DNA of 64,000 nt from Apibacter muscae. Its GTDB lineage: Bacteria > Bacteroidota > Bacteroidia > Flavobacteriales > Weeksellaceae. A model generated the notes under the pieces. That model was not told where the DNA came from. It saw only the letters and a program-made list of their open reading frames with translations, and made no database searches. Below, in pieces: positions 56,820 through 64,000 of the stretch (position 1 is the first letter of the stretch; each line of letters opens with the position of its first letter). The stretch spans positions 124,001-188,000 of the forward strand of contig NZ_SELG01000033.1 of the NCBI RefSeq assembly GCF_007845635.1, written 5' to 3'. The translations under genes were made by a program, and so were the position numbers.

Positions 56820-58520
56820 ATGCAACTTTCAGAACAAGAAAAAATTAGAAGAGAAAAATTAGAAAAATTAAAGTCAGCGGGAATAAATCCTTTTCCAGCT
56901 TCTGAATTTAAAATCAATTATACTACTGAAGAAATTCGTAACAATTTTAAGGAAGGCGAAAAGGTTTATATCGCAGGTAGGCTGATGTCTAACCGAATTC
57001 AAGGTAAAGCTGGATTCTCTGAGTTGCAAGACAGTACTGGACGTATTCAACTTTATTTTAATAGAGATGTGATTTGTCCAGAAGATGATAAGTTTAAGTA
57101 TAACGATTTTTACAAAAAACTTTTAGATTTAGGTGATTTTATAGGTGTTGAAGGTGAACTTTTCAATACGAAATTGGGCGAGAAAACTGTTATGGTTAAA
57201 GATTTTACCTTATTATCTAAAGCATTACGTCCTCTTCCTCTCCCTAAAACTGATGAAGAAGGAAAGGTTCACGATGCTTTTAATGATCCTGAACTTAGAT
57301 ATAGAATGCGATATGTGGATTTAGTTGTTAATCCTAAGGTTAAAGATATTTTTATTAAAAGAACTCTTTTATTTAGTTCAATGAGGAATTTCTTTAATGA
57401 AAGAGGATATTTTGAAGTAGAGACACCTGTACTACAATCTATTCCTGGAGGTGCAGCAGCAAGACCTTTTATTACTCATCACAATTCTTTAAACATTCCA
57501 TTATACTTACGTATTGCCAATGAACTCTATTTAAAGAGATTAATTGTTGGTGGCTTTGACGGAGTTTATGAATTTTCAAAAAATTTTAGAAATGAGGGAA
57601 TGGATAGAACTCATAATCCTGAGTTTACTGCTATGGAAATTTATGTAGCTTATAAAGATTATCATTGGATGATGAGCTTTACCGAACAACTTTTGGAACA
57701 TTGCGCCATAGCTATAAACGGAACAACTAAAGCTACTTATGGAGAACATGAGATTGATTTTAAAGCTCCTTATGCTAGGATTTCTATGACTGATGCTATA
57801 ATAAAATTTACTGGTTTTGATATAACTGGAAAATCAGAAACTGAAATCAGAGAAGCTGCTAGAAGTTTAGGTATTGAAGTGGATGATAGCATGGGGAAAG
57901 GTAAATTAATTGATGAAATTTTTGGAGAAAAGTGTGAAGGAAATTTTATTCAACCTACGTTTATTACTGATTATCCTGTAGAAATGTCTCCTCTTACAAA
58001 AAAACATAGAGATAACCCTGAGCTTACTGAACGTTTTGAATTAATGGTATGTGGCAAAGAGGTTGCAAATGCTTATTCGGAATTAAACGACCCCATTGAC
58101 CAAAGAAATAGATTTGAAGAGCAACTTAAACTTTCAGAAAAAGGTGATGACGAAGCCATGTTTATTGATCAGGATTTTTTACGTGCTCTTGAGTTTGGAA
58201 TGCCACCTACCTCTGGTCTAGGAATTGGTATGGATCGCCTAATCATGTTCTTAACAAATAATTCATCTATACAAGAAGTTTTATTTTTCCCTCAAATGAA
58301 GCCTGAAAAAAAATCTTTATCTATTGAATTGACAGATGAAGAGAAATTAATATTAGAGATTTTAGAAAAAAATGATTCTACTATGGACATCAATACTCTT
58401 AAGTCTCTGGCGAATTTAAGCGGAAAGAAATGGGATAAATCCATAAAGAATTTAACTAAAAATAATATTTTGCGTGTAAATATTCATGGTGATATTAAAA
58501 CTATTGATATTGTGAAATAA
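56820..58520 (+). CDS. lysS: Lysyl-tRNA synthetase, class II, with C-terminal extension
   Basis: 566 residues. The N-terminal OB anticodon-binding domain (about 50-150) is followed by class II motifs: motif 2 FSKNFRNEGMDRTHNPEFTA near 255 and motif 3 PPTSGLGIGMDRLIMFLTNN near 475. After FFPQMKPEKK (about 500) comes an extra domain of roughly 65 residues (LTDEEKLILEILEKNDSTMD onward) that looks like a winged helix. E. coli LysS is 505 residues, and the extension is usual in Bacteroidota as far as I recall. Divergent from the ribosomal cluster. Confidence 0.95.
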   Translation: MQLSEQEKIRREKLEKLKSAGINPFPASEFKINYTTEEIRNNFKEGEKVYIAGRLMSNRIQGKAGFSELQDSTGRIQLYFNRDVICPEDDKFKYNDFYKKLLDLGDFIGVEGELFNTKLGEKTVMVKDFTLLSKALRPLPLPKTDEEGKVHDAFNDPELRYRMRYVDLVVNPKVKDIFIKRTLLFSSMRNFFNERGYFEVETPVLQSIPGGAAARPFITHHNSLNIPLYLRIANELYLKRLIVGGFDGVYEFSKNFRNEGMDRTHNPEFTAMEIYVAYKDYHWMMSFTEQLLEHCAIAINGTTKATYGEHEIDFKAPYARISMTDAIIKFTGFDITGKSETEIREAARSLGIEVDDSMGKGKLIDEIFGEKCEGNFIQPTFITDYPVEMSPLTKKHRDNPELTERFELMVCGKEVANAYSELNDPIDQRNRFEEQLKLSEKGDDEAMFIDQDFLRALEFGMPPTSGLGIGMDRLIMFLTNNSSIQEVLFFPQMKPEKKSLSIELTDEEKLILEILEKNDSTMDINTLKSLANLSGKKWDKSIKNLTKNNILRVNIHGDIKTIDIVK

Positions 58521-58581
58521 ATCATATTTAATCCTATTGGGTTAATGTAAAAACAAAATTTATAATTACTCGTTTAACTTT

Positions 58582-59055
58582 ATGAGGGAATTTAAAAAAT
58601 ATTCTTTTGAGCTTGATGGAATTGACAAAATAATCTTAAATTCTCTCATGAGTAATGCGAAAACCTCTATTTCAAAAATAGCTAAAGAAGTGGGTGTTTC
58701 ATCTACTGCTATCCATCAAAGAATAAAAAAATTAGAGGCCTCTGAAATTATTAAAAATCCAGTTACTCCATTAAATTATAAAGCCTTAGGTTATAAAACT
58801 ATTGCATACGTTGGAATATACCTTGAAAAATCTGTAAAGTACCAAGAATCCATTAATGAAATGCTGAAAATTAATGAAATTATTGAAGCTCATTTCACAA
58901 CAGGAAATTACACAGTTTTCATTAAACTTCTTTGCAAGGACAATGATCATCTAATGGATGTTTTAAGAAATAAAATTCAAAAAATAAACGGGATTGTAAG
59001 AACGGAAACTATTATATCTTTAGAACAAAGTATTTCCAGACAAATAAAACCTTAA
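58582..59055 (+). CDS. Lrp/AsnC-family transcriptional regulator
   Basis: 157 residues. The N-terminal winged-helix HTH has IDKIILNSLMSNAKTSISKI and AKEVGVSSTAIHQRIKKLEA. The C-terminal RAM domain (about 68-150) has AYVGIYLEKSVKYQESINEM and ends with EQSISRQIKP. Such regulators sense amino acids and form octamers on DNA. The gene starts 61 bases after lysS on the same strand and may share its transcript. The target genes and effector are unknown. Confidence 0.92.
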   Translation: MREFKKYSFELDGIDKIILNSLMSNAKTSISKIAKEVGVSSTAIHQRIKKLEASEIIKNPVTPLNYKALGYKTIAYVGIYLEKSVKYQESINEMLKINEIIEAHFTTGNYTVFIKLLCKDNDHLMDVLRNKIQKINGIVRTETIISLEQSISRQIKP

Positions 59056-59498
59056 ATTTATACACTTATAAATCCTCTTATTAAAATTAATTTTGAGCTA
59101 ATAACTTTATATTAGTAATCTGAAAAATTTAAATTATTTTTTTATAAATTTTTAAATAGCTGTATATAAATAAAAAATTACTAGTGTTTTGGTAATTTCT
59201 CTCTAACCTATCAAATAAAAATTTTATTGACTATAATATAATTTTTTTTATTAAGGTATTTTTAGAAAAAATAATTTAGTGTATAGTTCATAAAACTAAT
59301 CTTTAAGATCTTTTTGGACCACCTATCAGATTTATTTAATTAAGATAAATTTTATCAATTCAAAAATTTTCTTAAAATTTAATTTTATATAAGATGATCT
59401 ATTTTTTTAGATTGAGTGAAGATTAATTTAAATGTCTATTACTACTATTCATTTTATTAAAAATTTTTAATGTACTTTTATATACATAATTTCTTAAT
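59056..59498. other. Intergenic region, no gene seen
   Basis: About 440 AT-rich bases after the Lrp-type gene. I see no ORF, RNA gene or strong hairpin. TAATTTTG at 59088-59095 fits the -7 consensus but is far from any start, and TACTTTTA near 59473 is a near match just upstream of the lipoprotein gene. The actual promoter of that gene is not settled. Confidence 0.5.
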
Positions 59499-60632
59499 AT
59501 GAAAAAAACATTCTTAATCTTATATAGCATATTCTTTATTATTCTTTCATGTAATAAAGAATATAAAGTTATTGACGGTAGTTCTAAAGAATCTTTTGAT
59601 TTAAGCTTAAAATCAATTTCTTCTAAATTGACAATATTACAACAAGACAAATTAGAAGAAGCCATTAAACTAATTTACAAGTTTAAAACTGATGGAGATG
59701 ATGAAAATCAACGTTGGGAAAAACTTTATTCAATTTTAAATGATAAAAGCTCTGAACAAGTTTTCGAAATGGCTGAAGAAATAGCTAAAGAAAACAAAAT
59801 ATCATGGTCTAGTACATCAATGATTCCACTAGATCCTTCTATACTTAGAACTGAGGAAAAAAAATTATCTGAGGAGGAAAAAAATTTGCAACAACTTGAA
59901 TCTGCAACTTCTATAAACATTCGTTTTTCAACTATAAACTCCGATCCTGAATTAAATGAAGGCTTTTATATATATCCTAAGCTCGTAGACGATTCAGGTC
60001 AAGAAATAACTTTCAATAATTTACCTTTAAATTTTTCTATTTCTTTTATCAACAATGGTACTGTTGTTTATACTACGAATCGAACACTTTCTTCTTCCTT
60101 TGATCTAAATAAGGGTTTAAAATTCATGTATAATTTATTTGATAAAGAAAAAATAATTAATTCTAGTCTTGATGTTGAAGTTAAAACTTCCGCCGGTGAT
60201 AAATATTTATATGGTAAATTGGCTGGCATACCTATTGAAGTATCTAAAACTAAAGATTCCTCTAGCTCTATTGAAGATGAATTGGACAATCAACTTGCAG
60301 TTAAAAATGTAAATAATTTTATTCAATTGATTGGAGATAAGAAATATTCTGAAGCTTATAAATTATCCAAAAATCCTAAATGGGGGGATGAAGAAAAATT
60401 CTCTTCTACAAGTAATGGTTTTGGTACAATTGAAGCTGTAAATATTCTTTCAAGTGATTTAATCAATCGTAACAAGGATGAGATTACCGTTTTTTCTATA
60501 TACCAAATTAAGGACAAGAGTGGCAAAATAAAATCTCTCAAACAAAATTTTAAACTCCATAAAATTAATGGAGATTGGCTAATTACCGATACCCAGACTA
60601 AAGAAGTTACCAATGATGATTCCTGGAAATAA
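59499..60632 (+). CDS. Putative lipoprotein with DUF6694-like N-terminus
   Basis: 377 residues. It has a lipoprotein signal (FFIILSCNKEYK, with Cys18 as the likely lipid site). A helical domain of the DUF6694 type then begins DGSSKESFDLSLKSISSKLT. The middle is acidic and rich in Ser/Glu, and the C-terminal part (about 265-370) looks like a separate fold containing EAYKLSKNPKWGDEEK and FKLHKINGDWLITDT. No enzyme motif is visible. It is separated from apt by 21 bases, so they are likely co-transcribed. The lipobox is seen, the DUF6694 assignment is recalled, and the function is unknown. Confidence 0.7.
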   Translation: MKKTFLILYSIFFIILSCNKEYKVIDGSSKESFDLSLKSISSKLTILQQDKLEEAIKLIYKFKTDGDDENQRWEKLYSILNDKSSEQVFEMAEEIAKENKISWSSTSMIPLDPSILRTEEKKLSEEEKNLQQLESATSINIRFSTINSDPELNEGFYIYPKLVDDSGQEITFNNLPLNFSISFINNGTVVYTTNRTLSSSFDLNKGLKFMYNLFDKEKIINSSLDVEVKTSAGDKYLYGKLAGIPIEVSKTKDSSSSIEDELDNQLAVKNVNNFIQLIGDKKYSEAYKLSKNPKWGDEEKFSSTSNGFGTIEAVNILSSDLINRNKDEITVFSIYQIKDKSGKIKSLKQNFKLHKINGDWLITDTQTKEVTNDDSWK

Positions 60633-60653
60633 ATATTTATTAAAACATATTTT

Positions 60654-61184
60654 ATGAATAGCTTGACGGAAGATATTAAACAACATATTACCGATGTTAG
60701 GGATTTTCCTAAGGAGGGAATTTTATATAAAGACATTAGTTCTTTATTTTTAAATACAGAATTATGCCATAGAATTGTACTTGAATTTGTTAAATTTAGT
60801 AAGAATAAGGTTGATGCTGTATGTGGGATTGAAAGTAGGGGATTTTTATTTGGTCCTCAGATTGCTCAACTTTTAAATGTTCCTTTTATTATGATTAGAA
60901 AATCTGGTAAATTACCCCCGCCAGTTGTTTCCAAGAATTACAATTTAGAGTATAACAAGGCAACTATTGAAATTAAAAAACATTTTATTTCCCAAGGTCA
61001 ACGGATATTAATCCATGATGATATTTTAGCTACCGGTGGTACGGCGAAAGCTTGTGCCGAACTTATTACTGAATGTGGCGGAATTGCTACCCAATTTAGC
61101 TTTATAGCAGAACTTTCTTTCTTAAACGGGACTCAGACTTTGCTCCCTCATTGTAAAGAAATACATTCACTAGTCAGTTATTAA
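60654..61184 (+). CDS. apt: Adenine phosphoribosyltransferase
   Basis: A 176-residue purine-salvage enzyme that makes AMP from adenine and PRPP. It starts with ITDVRDFPKEGILYKDISSL and contains GIESRGFLFGPQIAQLLNVP. The PRPP loop is ILIHDDILATGGTAKACAEL (about residues 118-137), complete. The length is typical. It follows the DUF6694-like lipoprotein gene and ends at a terminator shared with the opposing DUF3467 gene. Confidence 0.93.
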   Translation: MNSLTEDIKQHITDVRDFPKEGILYKDISSLFLNTELCHRIVLEFVKFSKNKVDAVCGIESRGFLFGPQIAQLLNVPFIMIRKSGKLPPPVVSKNYNLEYNKATIEIKKHFISQGQRILIHDDILATGGTAKACAELITECGGIATQFSFIAELSFLNGTQTLLPHCKEIHSLVSY

Positions 61185-61192
61185 ATAGATAT

Positions 61193-61224
61193 AAAAAAGG
61201 TTGAGTTAATACTCAACCTTTTTT
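61193..61224 (+). terminator. Bidirectional terminator between apt and the DUF3467 gene
   Basis: A perfect 14-base stem, AAAAAAGGTTGAGT with ACTCAACCTTTTTT (61193-61206 and 61211-61224), with loop TAAT. It ends apt on the plus strand and the rpoC-DUF3467 transcript on the minus strand. Confidence 0.93.
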
Positions 61225-61239
61225 ATATTCAATGTCTAT

Positions 61240-61542
61240 TTAAGCTTGTCCGTTTTGTCCAAAGTTTAAATGAAATGTATCATCGTCTTTAACATTGCCA
61301 AACTGACTTTCAAAATTTTTTAAATTTTCAGATAGAGCGTTTAACAATCTCTTAGCGTGTTCAGGAGTTAGAATCACTCTAGATCTAACTTTTGGTTTTT
61401 GAACTCCTGGCATCATTTGTATAAAATCTAAAACAAATTCTGTGGGAGAATGGTTGATTAAAGCTAAGTTTGAAAACACCCCTGTTGCTATCTCATCAGG
61501 AAGTTCTATATTTAAGTCTTGTTGATTTTGGTTGTTTTCCAT
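61240..61542 (-). CDS. DUF3467-family protein
   Basis: 100 residues. LPDEIATGVFSNLALINHSP and EFVLDFIQMMPGVQKPKVRS, then RVILTPEHAKRLLNALSENL, are the typical DUF3467 core. The gene follows rpoC by only 4 bases, an arrangement I recall as conserved in Bacteroidota, so it is surely co-transcribed with RNA polymerase. Its function is unknown; the position suggests a role near transcription, but no direct evidence is visible. Confidence 0.88.
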   Translation of the reverse strand: MENNQNQQDLNIELPDEIATGVFSNLALINHSPTEFVLDFIQMMPGVQKPKVRSRVILTPEHAKRLLNALSENLKNFESQFGNVKDDDTFHLNFGQNGQA

Positions 61543-61546
61543 ACCA

Positions 61547-64000
61547 TTAAATTTTTTCGTTAATTAATTCTTCAAATTCTCTATTTGATCCAACAACTAC
61601 ATTTTGATATTCGGCTAAACCTGTTCCTGCTGGAATTCTATGACCAACAATTACATTTTCTTTTAATCCGTTTAAAGTATCAATTTTACCAGCTACAGCT
61701 GCCTCATTTAAAACTTTAGTTGTTTCTTGGAAAGAAGCTGCAGATATAAATGATTTAGTTTGTAAAGAAGCTCTAGTAATACCTTGTAAAACAGGACTTG
61801 CAGTTGCTGGTAAAGCTTCTCTTGCTTCTACTAACTTTTTATCCTCTCTCTTTAATTTAGAATTTTCGTCTCTTAATTCTCTTGCTGTAACAATTTGTCC
61901 AGCTTTTAATTCTTGACTATCTCCAGGCTCTTCAATTACTTTCATTCCAAAAATTCTATCATTTTCTTCAATAAAGTCAATTTTATGTTCTAAATTTCCT
62001 TCCAAGAATTTAGTATCACCTGCATCAACGATTTCAACTTTTGTCATCATCTGTCTTACGATAATTTCAAAGTGTTTGTCATCAATCTTCACCCCTTGTA
62101 AACGATATACTTCTTGTATTTCATTTACCAAATATTCTTGAACTGCTGTAGGGCCTTTGATATTAAGAATATCATTTGGAGTTATTGCTCCATCTGAAAG
62201 TGGATCTCCTGCTCGTACAAAGTCATTTTCTTGTACAAGTATTTGATTGGATAATTTTACTAGATATCTCTTAATTTCTCCTCCTTTAGACTCAATAACT
62301 ATTTCTCTATTTCCTCTCTTAATCTTTCCATAACTAACTACCCCATCAATTTCTGAAACTACTGCTGGATTGGATGGATTTCTCGCTTCAAATAATTCAG
62401 TTACCCTTGGTAGACCTCCTGTAATATCTCCAGCCTTAGCAGATCTTCTAGGAATTTTAACTAAGATTTTTCCAGCCTTAATTTTTTCTCCATCGTTAAC
62501 AATCAAATGCGCCCCTACGGGTAAGTTAATTGTTTTGATAACTTCTCCGCTGGTATCTAGAATTTTTAAAGTAGGGATTAATTTTTTATTTCTAGACTCT
62601 GAAATAACTTTTTCTTCAAAACCTGTTTGTTCATCAATTTCAAGTTGATAAGTTATACCTTGCTCTATTTGTTCATATTCAATTTTACCCGCTGTTTCTG
62701 ATAAAATAGTTGCGTTATATGGATCCCATTTGCAAATAATATCTCCTTTTTTAACTTCCTGACCCGGTTTAACTAATAAGTTCGAACCGTAAGGAATGTT
62801 ATTAATCATTAATACATTTCCTTCAGAATTTAAAAGCTTAAATTCTGTAGACCTTGATACAACAATGGTAACCGGATTTCCATTTTCATCTTCGCTTTCT
62901 ACAGTTCTTATATCATCAAACTCAACTTTACCTTCTCTTTTTGCAACTATACTATTTACATCGGCAACGTTGCCTGCTGTTCCTCCTAAGTGGAAGGTTC
63001 TTAATGTTAACTGTGTTCCTGGTTCTCCAATTGACTGAGCTGCAATAACTCCTACAGCTTCTCCTTTATTGATCAGTTTATTTGTTGCCAAATTTACACC
63101 GTAGCATTTAGCACAAATTCCTCTTTTTGATTCACAGGTTAATGGAGACCTGGCTTCCACTACTTCTATTCCAGATTTTTCAATTGTTTTTGCCAGTTCT
63201 GATGTAATTAGTTGATCTGCTTCTACAAGCAATTCATCTGTGTCCGGATGATAAATATCATGAAGGGAAACTCTACCTAGTATTCTTTCTGAAAGTGGTT
63301 CAACGATCTCATCATTTTTCTTTAAGGCTGATATTTCTATACCTCTTAGCGTACCACAATCTTCATCATTTATAATAACATCCTGTGCAACATCAACCAA
63401 TCGTCGGGTTAAATACCCTGCATCTGCTGTTTTTAGCGCCGTATCTGCCAAACCTTTACGTGCACCGTGGGTAGAGATAAAGTATTCTAAAATTGAAAGT
63501 CCTTCTCGGAAATTTGAAATAATTGGGTTTTCAATGATTTCTCCACCTGAAGAACCTGCCTTCTGAGGTTTTGCCATTAGCCCCCTCATACCAGCTAACT
63601 GACGTATCTGCTCTTTAGAACCCCTTGCTCCAGAATCCAACATCATATATACAGAATTAAATCCTCCTTTGTCCGTCTTCATTCTCTGCATAATCAAATC
63701 TGTTAGTCTTGCGTTGGTATTGGTCCAAACATCAATCACCTGATTATATCTTTCATTGTTGGTAATTAATCCCATGTTATAGTTAGATCGAATACCGTCT
63801 ACTTGTTCATGAGCATCTTGAATCATTATTTTCTTTTCGTCTGGAGTTATTATATCTCCTAAACTAAAGGATAATCCACCTCTAAAAGCTGTTGCATATC
63901 CTAGATTTTTCATGTCATCTAAGAATTTAGCTGTAGTAGGGAAATCTGTCGTTTCAAGTATATTACCTATAATATTTCTAAGGGATTTTTTAGTTAAAAC
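61547..64000 (-). CDS. rpoC: RNA polymerase beta' subunit, C-terminal 817 residues (partial)
   Basis: The frame is open through the right edge of the window, so the N-terminal part (roughly 600 residues in Bacteroidota RpoC) is outside. Visible features are the trigger-loop/bridge region with [20 protein letters not shown] and the zinc site DEDCGTLRG with [35 protein letters not shown] follows, and [20 protein letters not shown] and [20 protein letters not shown] lie toward the end. No truncation is seen. It forms the catalytic core with RpoB and the alpha subunit, and is followed by the DUF3467 gene. Confidence 0.97.
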   Translation of the reverse strand, partial: VLTKKSLRNIIGNILETTDFPTTAKFLDDMKNLGYATAFRGGLSFSLGDIITPDEKKIMIQDAHEQVDGIRSNYNMGLITNNERYNQVIDVWTNTNARLTDLIMQRMKTDKGGFNSVYMMLDSGARGSKEQIRQLAGMRGLMAKPQKAGSSGGEIIENPIISNFREGLSILEYFISTHGARKGLADTALKTADAGYLTRRLVDVAQDVIINDEDCGTLRGIEISALKKNDEIVEPLSERILGRVSLHDIYHPDTDELLVEADQLITSELAKTIEKSGIEVVEARSPLTCESKRGICAKCYGVNLATNKLINKGEAVGVIAAQSIGEPGTQLTLRTFHLGGTAGNVADVNSIVAKREGKVEFDDIRTVESEDENGNPVTIVVSRSTEFKLLNSEGNVLMINNIPYGSNLLVKPGQEVKKGDIICKWDPYNATILSETAGKIEYEQIEQGITYQLEIDEQTGFEEKVISESRNKKLIPTLKILDTSGEVIKTINLPVGAHLIVNDGEKIKAGKILVKIPRRSAKAGDITGGLPRVTELFEARNPSNPAVVSEIDGVVSYGKIKRGNREIVIESKGGEIKRYLVKLSNQILVQENDFVRAGDPLSDGAITPNDILNIKGPTAVQEYLVNEIQEVYRLQGVKIDDKHFEIIVRQMMTKVEIVDAGDTKFLEGNLEHKIDFIEENDRIFGMKVIEEPGDSQELKAGQIVTARELRDENSKLKREDKKLVEAREALPATASPVLQGITRASLQTKSFISAASFQETTKVLNEAAVAGKIDTLNGLKENVIVGHRIPAGTGLAEYQNVVVGSNREFEELINEKI

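Noticed and set aside
1-64000. CRISPR arrays, insertion sequences, tRNA and rRNA genes
   Set aside because: No repeat-spacer pattern, transposase, terminal inverted repeats or cloverleaf was found by eye in the intergenic regions; small RNAs cannot be excluded.

Overview
The window looks like a chromosomal segment of a very AT-rich Bacteroidota bacterium, most likely class Flavobacteriia. The evidence is several TAnnTTTG-type -7 promoter elements, few Shine-Dalgarno-like leaders, a secreted protein with a type IX secretion (T9SS) sorting tail, an OmpA protein with calcium-binding type 3 repeats, menaquinone synthesis (menD), a DUF3467 gene beside rpoC, and a lysyl-tRNA synthetase with the long C-terminal tail usual in this group. 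A genus cannot be fixed from the sequence alone; a host-associated, low-GC Weeksellaceae-like organism would fit.

Layout. 1-388: the tail of a large AAA/SMC-like ATPase, possibly a defence or DNA-repair gene, followed by about 860 bases without a gene. 1251-2532: two tandem paralogous outer-membrane beta-barrels. 2910-6445 (minus): a metal-uptake-like locus with a small His/Cys protein, a ZnuD-like TonB-dependent receptor and a His-rich lipoprotein. 6508-8982 (minus): galU, a LolC/E-type permease and rbfA. 9110-12567: an MscS channel, a DUF1624 membrane protein and purD. 12734-18872: an asparagine/aspartate-to-fumarate locus (OprP-type porin, periplasmic asparaginase, aspartase, DcuB-type carrier) with a divergent Crp/Fnr regulator. 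18961-25210: a DEAD-box helicase, fabG, menD, an OmpA-family protein and folK. 25481-31150: the rod-shape operon mreB-mreC-mreD-mrdA-rodA, meeting recG tail to tail. 33327-37107 (minus): a T9SS cargo protein, a small PID-CTERM-like protein and a TlpA-like thioredoxin. 37198-43041: clpX, pdhB, a DUF5672 gene broken by one in-frame stop, serS, a sufE-like gene and a family 9 glycosyltransferase. 43096-56633 (minus): a 28-gene ribosomal supercluster from rplC to rplQ, including the short rpmJ, rpmD and rpmC. 56820-64000: lysS, an Lrp regulator, a DUF6694-like lipoprotein, apt, a DUF3467 protein and the C-terminal 817 residues of RpoC.

How the genes fit together. The clearest pathway is asparagine to aspartate in the periplasm, then aspartate to fumarate plus ammonia, with a Dcu carrier exchanging C4-dicarboxylates. 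With menaquinone synthesis nearby, this fits fumarate respiration, although fumarate reductase is not in view. The dcuB/crp intergenic region carries a full Bacteroidota promoter and two dyads built from the same half-site, which suggests the regulator controls both itself and the carrier-aspartase pair. The rest is mostly housekeeping: cell shape, translation, transcription and cofactors. No insertion sequence, CRISPR array, tRNA or rRNA was seen. No clearly new multi-gene system stands out; the best leads are the metal-uptake trio, the T9SS/PID-CTERM pair, the dual-dyad regulatory region and the truncated ATPase at the left edge.
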